DNA from: Aromatoleum evansii
GTDB lineage: Bacteria > Pseudomonadota > Gammaproteobacteria > Burkholderiales > Rhodocyclaceae
Reading direction: 5' to 3'
Assembly: GCF_012910805.1 (NCBI RefSeq)
Contig: NZ_WTVK01000038.1
Location: 1-55,960 of the forward strand
DNA: 55,960 nt
A program made the translations under genes and the position numbers. The stretch's first letter is position 1, and each line of letters starts with the position of its first letter. Below the pieces are notes generated by a model that saw only the letters and a list, made by a program, of their open reading frames with translations, was not told where the DNA came from and did not search any database. Positions 53,646 to 55,960 of this stretch are shown here, piece after piece.

Positions 53646-55715
53646 ATGGCCACGCTGTCGAGACACGCGCTGTGGGCGCTTGTCGGCATCTTCGGCGCTT
53701 TCGCGCTCGCATATATCGCACTCAATCGTGGTGAAACGATCAATGCCTTGTGGATCGTGGTCGCCGCAGTGTCCGTATACCTCATCGCGTTTCGCTATTA
53801 CAGCCTGTTCATCGCGAAGCGGGTGATGTCGCTGGATCCCGAGCGCATGACCCCGGCGACGCGCCACAATGACGGTCTGGACTACGTGCCGACCAACAAG
53901 TACGTGCTGTTCGGCCATCACTTTGCCGCCATTGCCGGTGCCGGCCCGCTCGTCGGCCCCGTGCTTGCGGCGCAGATGGGCTACCTGCCTGGCATGTTGT
54001 GGATCCTGGCGGGCGTCGTGCTCGCCGGGGCGGTGCAGGACTTCATGGTGCTGTTCGTATCCACGCGCCGCGACGGTCGCTCGCTCGGCGATCTGGTGAA
54101 GTCCGAGCTCGGCCCGATTCCTGGAGTGATCGCGCTGTTCGGCACCTTCATGATCATGGTGATCATCCTCGCCGTGCTCGCGCTGATCGTCGTGAAGGCC
54201 CTGGCCGAAAGCCCGTGGGGCACCTTCACGGTCGCCGCGACCATCCCGATCGCGATCTTCATGGGCATCTACACGCGCTACATCCGCCCGGGCCGTATCG
54301 GCGAAATCTCGGTGATCGGCTTCGTGCTGCTGATCTGGGCGATCGTGGGTGGCGGCAAGGTCGCTGCCGATCCCGCGCTGGCGGCGCTATTCACCTTCTC
54401 GGGCACGCAGCTCACCTGGATGCTGATCGGCTACGGCTTCGTCGCCTCCGTGCTCCCCGTGTGGCTGCTGCTCGCGCCGCGCGACTACCTGTCGACCTTC
54501 CTCAAGATCGGCGCGATCCTCGCGCTCGCGGTCGGCATCCTGTTCGTCGCGCCCGACCTCGAGATGCCGGCAGTCACGCGCTTCATCGACGGCACCGGCC
54601 CCGCCTGGTCGGGCAGCCTGTTCCCCTTCCTCTTCATCACCATCGCCTGCGGCGCGGTATCCGGCTTCCATGCACTGATCTCTTCCGGCACCACCCCGAA
54701 AATGATCGAGAACGAGTCGCACATGCCCCTGATCGGCTATGGCGGCATGCTGATGGAATCGTTCGTGGCGATCATGGCGCTTGTTGCCGCGTCCATCATC
54801 GATCCGGGCGTATATTTCGCGATGAACAGCCCGCTCGCGGTGCTCGGACCGACGGCCGAAAGCGCCGCGCAGGTGATCTCGAACTGGGGCTTCGTGGTGA
54901 CGCCGGAAACGCTCACCGGCACCGCGGCCGCGGTCGGCGAGAACACGATCATCGCCCGTGCCGGCGGCGCACCGACCCTCGCGGTGGGCATGGCGCAGAT
55001 CTTCTCGAAGATGTTCGGCGGCACCGCGATGATGGGCTTCTGGTACCACTTCGCAATCCTGTTCGAGGCGCTCTTCATCCTCACCGCGGTCGATGCCGGC
55101 ACGCGTGCGGGACGCTTCATGCTGCAGGACCTGCTCGGCACCTTCGTACCGGCGATGAAGCGCACCGACTCCTGGGCCGGCAACGCGATCGCAACCGCGC
55201 TGTGCGTCACGGCATGGGGCTACTTCCTCTACCAGGGCGTGGTCGATCCGTTGGGCGGCATCAATACCTTGTGGCCGCTGTTCGGTATCGCCAACCAGAT
55301 GCTGGCCGCCGTTGCGCTGATCCTCTGCACGGTCGTGCTGTTCAAAATGAAGCGCGAGCGCTTCGCGTGGGTGACGGTCCTGCCTATGGTGTGGCTGCTC
55401 GCCTGCACGCTGACGGCCGGCTGGCAGAAGGTGTTTGACGCCAACCCGAAGATCGGCTTCCTCGCCCAGTCGTCGCGCTATCAGGACGCCCTCGCCCGCG
55501 GCGAACTGCTCGCACCGGCGAAGTCGCTGGACCAGATGCACCAGATCATCCTCAACAACCAGATCGATGCCGGACTGACCGCGTTCTTCATGCTCGTCGT
55601 CCTGAGCATCCTGGTGTTCGGCGCACGCACCTGCTACCAGGCCTACCGCGTGGCGCATCCGACCACGCAGGAAATCGGCGCGCCGGGCACGGGCTCGCAG
55701 GGCGCCGCGGCGTAA
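53646..55715 (+). CDS. cstA: CstA-family carbon starvation/pyruvate transporter
   Basis: A 689-residue protein with ~16-18 membrane helices, near the 701 residues of E. coli CstA. Landmarks are [71 protein letters not shown] and the last [14 protein letters not shown]. CstA/BtsT proteins import pyruvate and are linked to peptide uptake. A GGAGAGAGGAGGAG run precedes the start. A ybdD-like gene follows, and a two-component system is divergent, so control by pyruvate is likely (inference). Confidence 0.93.
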   Translation: MATLSRHALWALVGIFGAFALAYIALNRGETINALWIVVAAVSVYLIAFRYYSLFIAKRVMSLDPERMTPATRHNDGLDYVPTNKYVLFGHHFAAIAGAGPLVGPVLAAQMGYLPGMLWILAGVVLAGAVQDFMVLFVSTRRDGRSLGDLVKSELGPIPGVIALFGTFMIMVIILAVLALIVVKALAESPWGTFTVAATIPIAIFMGIYTRYIRPGRIGEISVIGFVLLIWAIVGGGKVAADPALAALFTFSGTQLTWMLIGYGFVASVLPVWLLLAPRDYLSTFLKIGAILALAVGILFVAPDLEMPAVTRFIDGTGPAWSGSLFPFLFITIACGAVSGFHALISSGTTPKMIENESHMPLIGYGGMLMESFVAIMALVAASIIDPGVYFAMNSPLAVLGPTAESAAQVISNWGFVVTPETLTGTAAAVGENTIIARAGGAPTLAVGMAQIFSKMFGGTAMMGFWYHFAILFEALFILTAVDAGTRAGRFMLQDLLGTFVPAMKRTDSWAGNAIATALCVTAWGYFLYQGVVDPLGGINTLWPLFGIANQMLAAVALILCTVVLFKMKRERFAWVTVLPMVWLLACTLTAGWQKVFDANPKIGFLAQSSRYQDALARGELLAPAKSLDQMHQIILNNQIDAGLTAFFMLVVLSILVFGARTCYQAYRVAHPTTQEIGAPGTGSQGAAA

Positions 55716-55719
55716 GCCC

Positions 55720-55914
55720 GTGTTCAACGACCTGACCAAGCTCGGCAAGTATCTCGGGCAGGCCGCCCGCCTGATGGTAGGCCTGCCCGACTACGACACC
55801 TACGCCGCGCACATGAAGGCGACGCACCCGGATCGGCCGGTGATGAGCTACGAGGAATTCTTCCGCGAGCGTCAGGAAGCGCGCTATGGCGGCGGCACCG
55901 GCCGCTGCTGCTGA
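55720..55914 (+). CDS. ybdD: YbdD/YjiX-family small protein (CstA accessory)
   Basis: A 64-residue protein with GTG start 55720, 4 bp after cstA. It shows the DUF466/YbdD pattern: [52 protein letters not shown] and a Cys pair at the end. YbdD-type proteins are encoded immediately after CstA/BtsT and are needed for its transport activity in E. coli. Confidence 0.9.
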   Translation: MFNDLTKLGKYLGQAARLMVGLPDYDTYAAHMKATHPDRPVMSYEEFFRERQEARYGGGTGRCC

Positions 55915-55937
55915 GACACTACCAAAAGGTGCCGGAC

Positions 55938-55960
55938 ATGAGCGCCCCCAACCCCAACCC
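55938..55960 (+). CDS. Start of a further gene, truncated at the window edge
   Basis: ATG 55938 is preceded by AAGGTG at 8 nt and opens MSAPNPN. Only eight codons are visible, so the product cannot be identified. In some genomes a CobW/YjiA-type GTPase gene follows ybdD/yjiX; that would be one candidate. Confidence 0.4.

Overview
The window reads as one end of a high-GC betaproteobacterial contig. It most resembles the denitrifying aromatic degraders of the Aromatoleum/Azoarcus group (Rhodocyclales). The main reason is a complete anaerobic benzoate cluster in the arrangement described for Azoarcus sp. CIB (bzdR, bzdNOPQMSTUVWXYZA), with short BzdP/BzdQ ATPase subunits and a BzdR regulator that fuses an XRE HTH to a shikimate-kinase-like domain. 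Thauera bcrCBAD clusters differ in this. The first ~34 bases are not genomic: they match the Nextera Read 1 transposase adapter at 31 of 33 positions.

Layout. 34-1057: the end of a Gly-rich TPM protein, a second TPM protein and a DUF423 membrane protein. 1389-7958: a heavy-metal-type RND efflux operon (outer-membrane factor, His-rich periplasmic protein, adaptor, pump, small periplasmic protein). 8030-30282 (minus strand): the bzd locus. From the regulator outward it runs bzdR; the promoter region with an FNR-like box and many TGCA repeats; bzdNOPQ (class I benzoyl-CoA reductase); bzdM (ferredoxin); bzdS, bzdT (GNAT) and bzdU (PHP); bzdV (Fe-S flavoprotein); a 60-residue Cys-rich ORF; bzdW, bzdX, bzdY (modified beta-oxidation to the ring-opened product); bzdZ (SDR); bzdA (benzoate-CoA ligase); a five-gene branched-chain-type ABC transporter; and an aromatic-acid MFS permease. 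Together these cover uptake, CoA activation, electron supply, ATP-driven ring reduction and hydrolytic ring opening.

30482-40716: housekeeping and conserved genes, namely a DUF4124 protein, an ankyrin/NTF2-like protein, gltX, two identical tRNA-Val genes, a small unknown, HDOD and DUF1631 proteins, a thioesterase, a PQQ-type sugar dehydrogenase and an FmdE-like protein. 40822-44645: a compact cluster of periplasmic cupin, ArsM-like methyltransferase, ECF sigma factor, zinc anti-sigma factor, second methyltransferase, thioredoxin-fold protein and small Cys protein. I do not recognise this as a named system, and it is the best candidate for something undescribed. 44774-51378: a GntR/FCD regulator, a second complete Liv-type ABC transporter and an EamA permease. 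51394-55960: a NarL-type two-component system divergent from cstA-ybdD (pyruvate/peptide uptake family) across a 22-bp perfect palindrome; a further gene begins at the right edge.

The most notable sequence-level observations are: a shared C-terminal acidic-acidic-Leu-Phe ending on three otherwise unrelated bzd proteins (BzdN, BzdS, BzdV); loss in BzdP of one cysteine expected to hold the bridging Fe-S cluster; large intercistronic hairpins inside the bzd operon; and the ECF/methyltransferase cluster with a candidate ECF promoter upstream of the cupin. All calls come from reading sequence and family knowledge; no database search was run.
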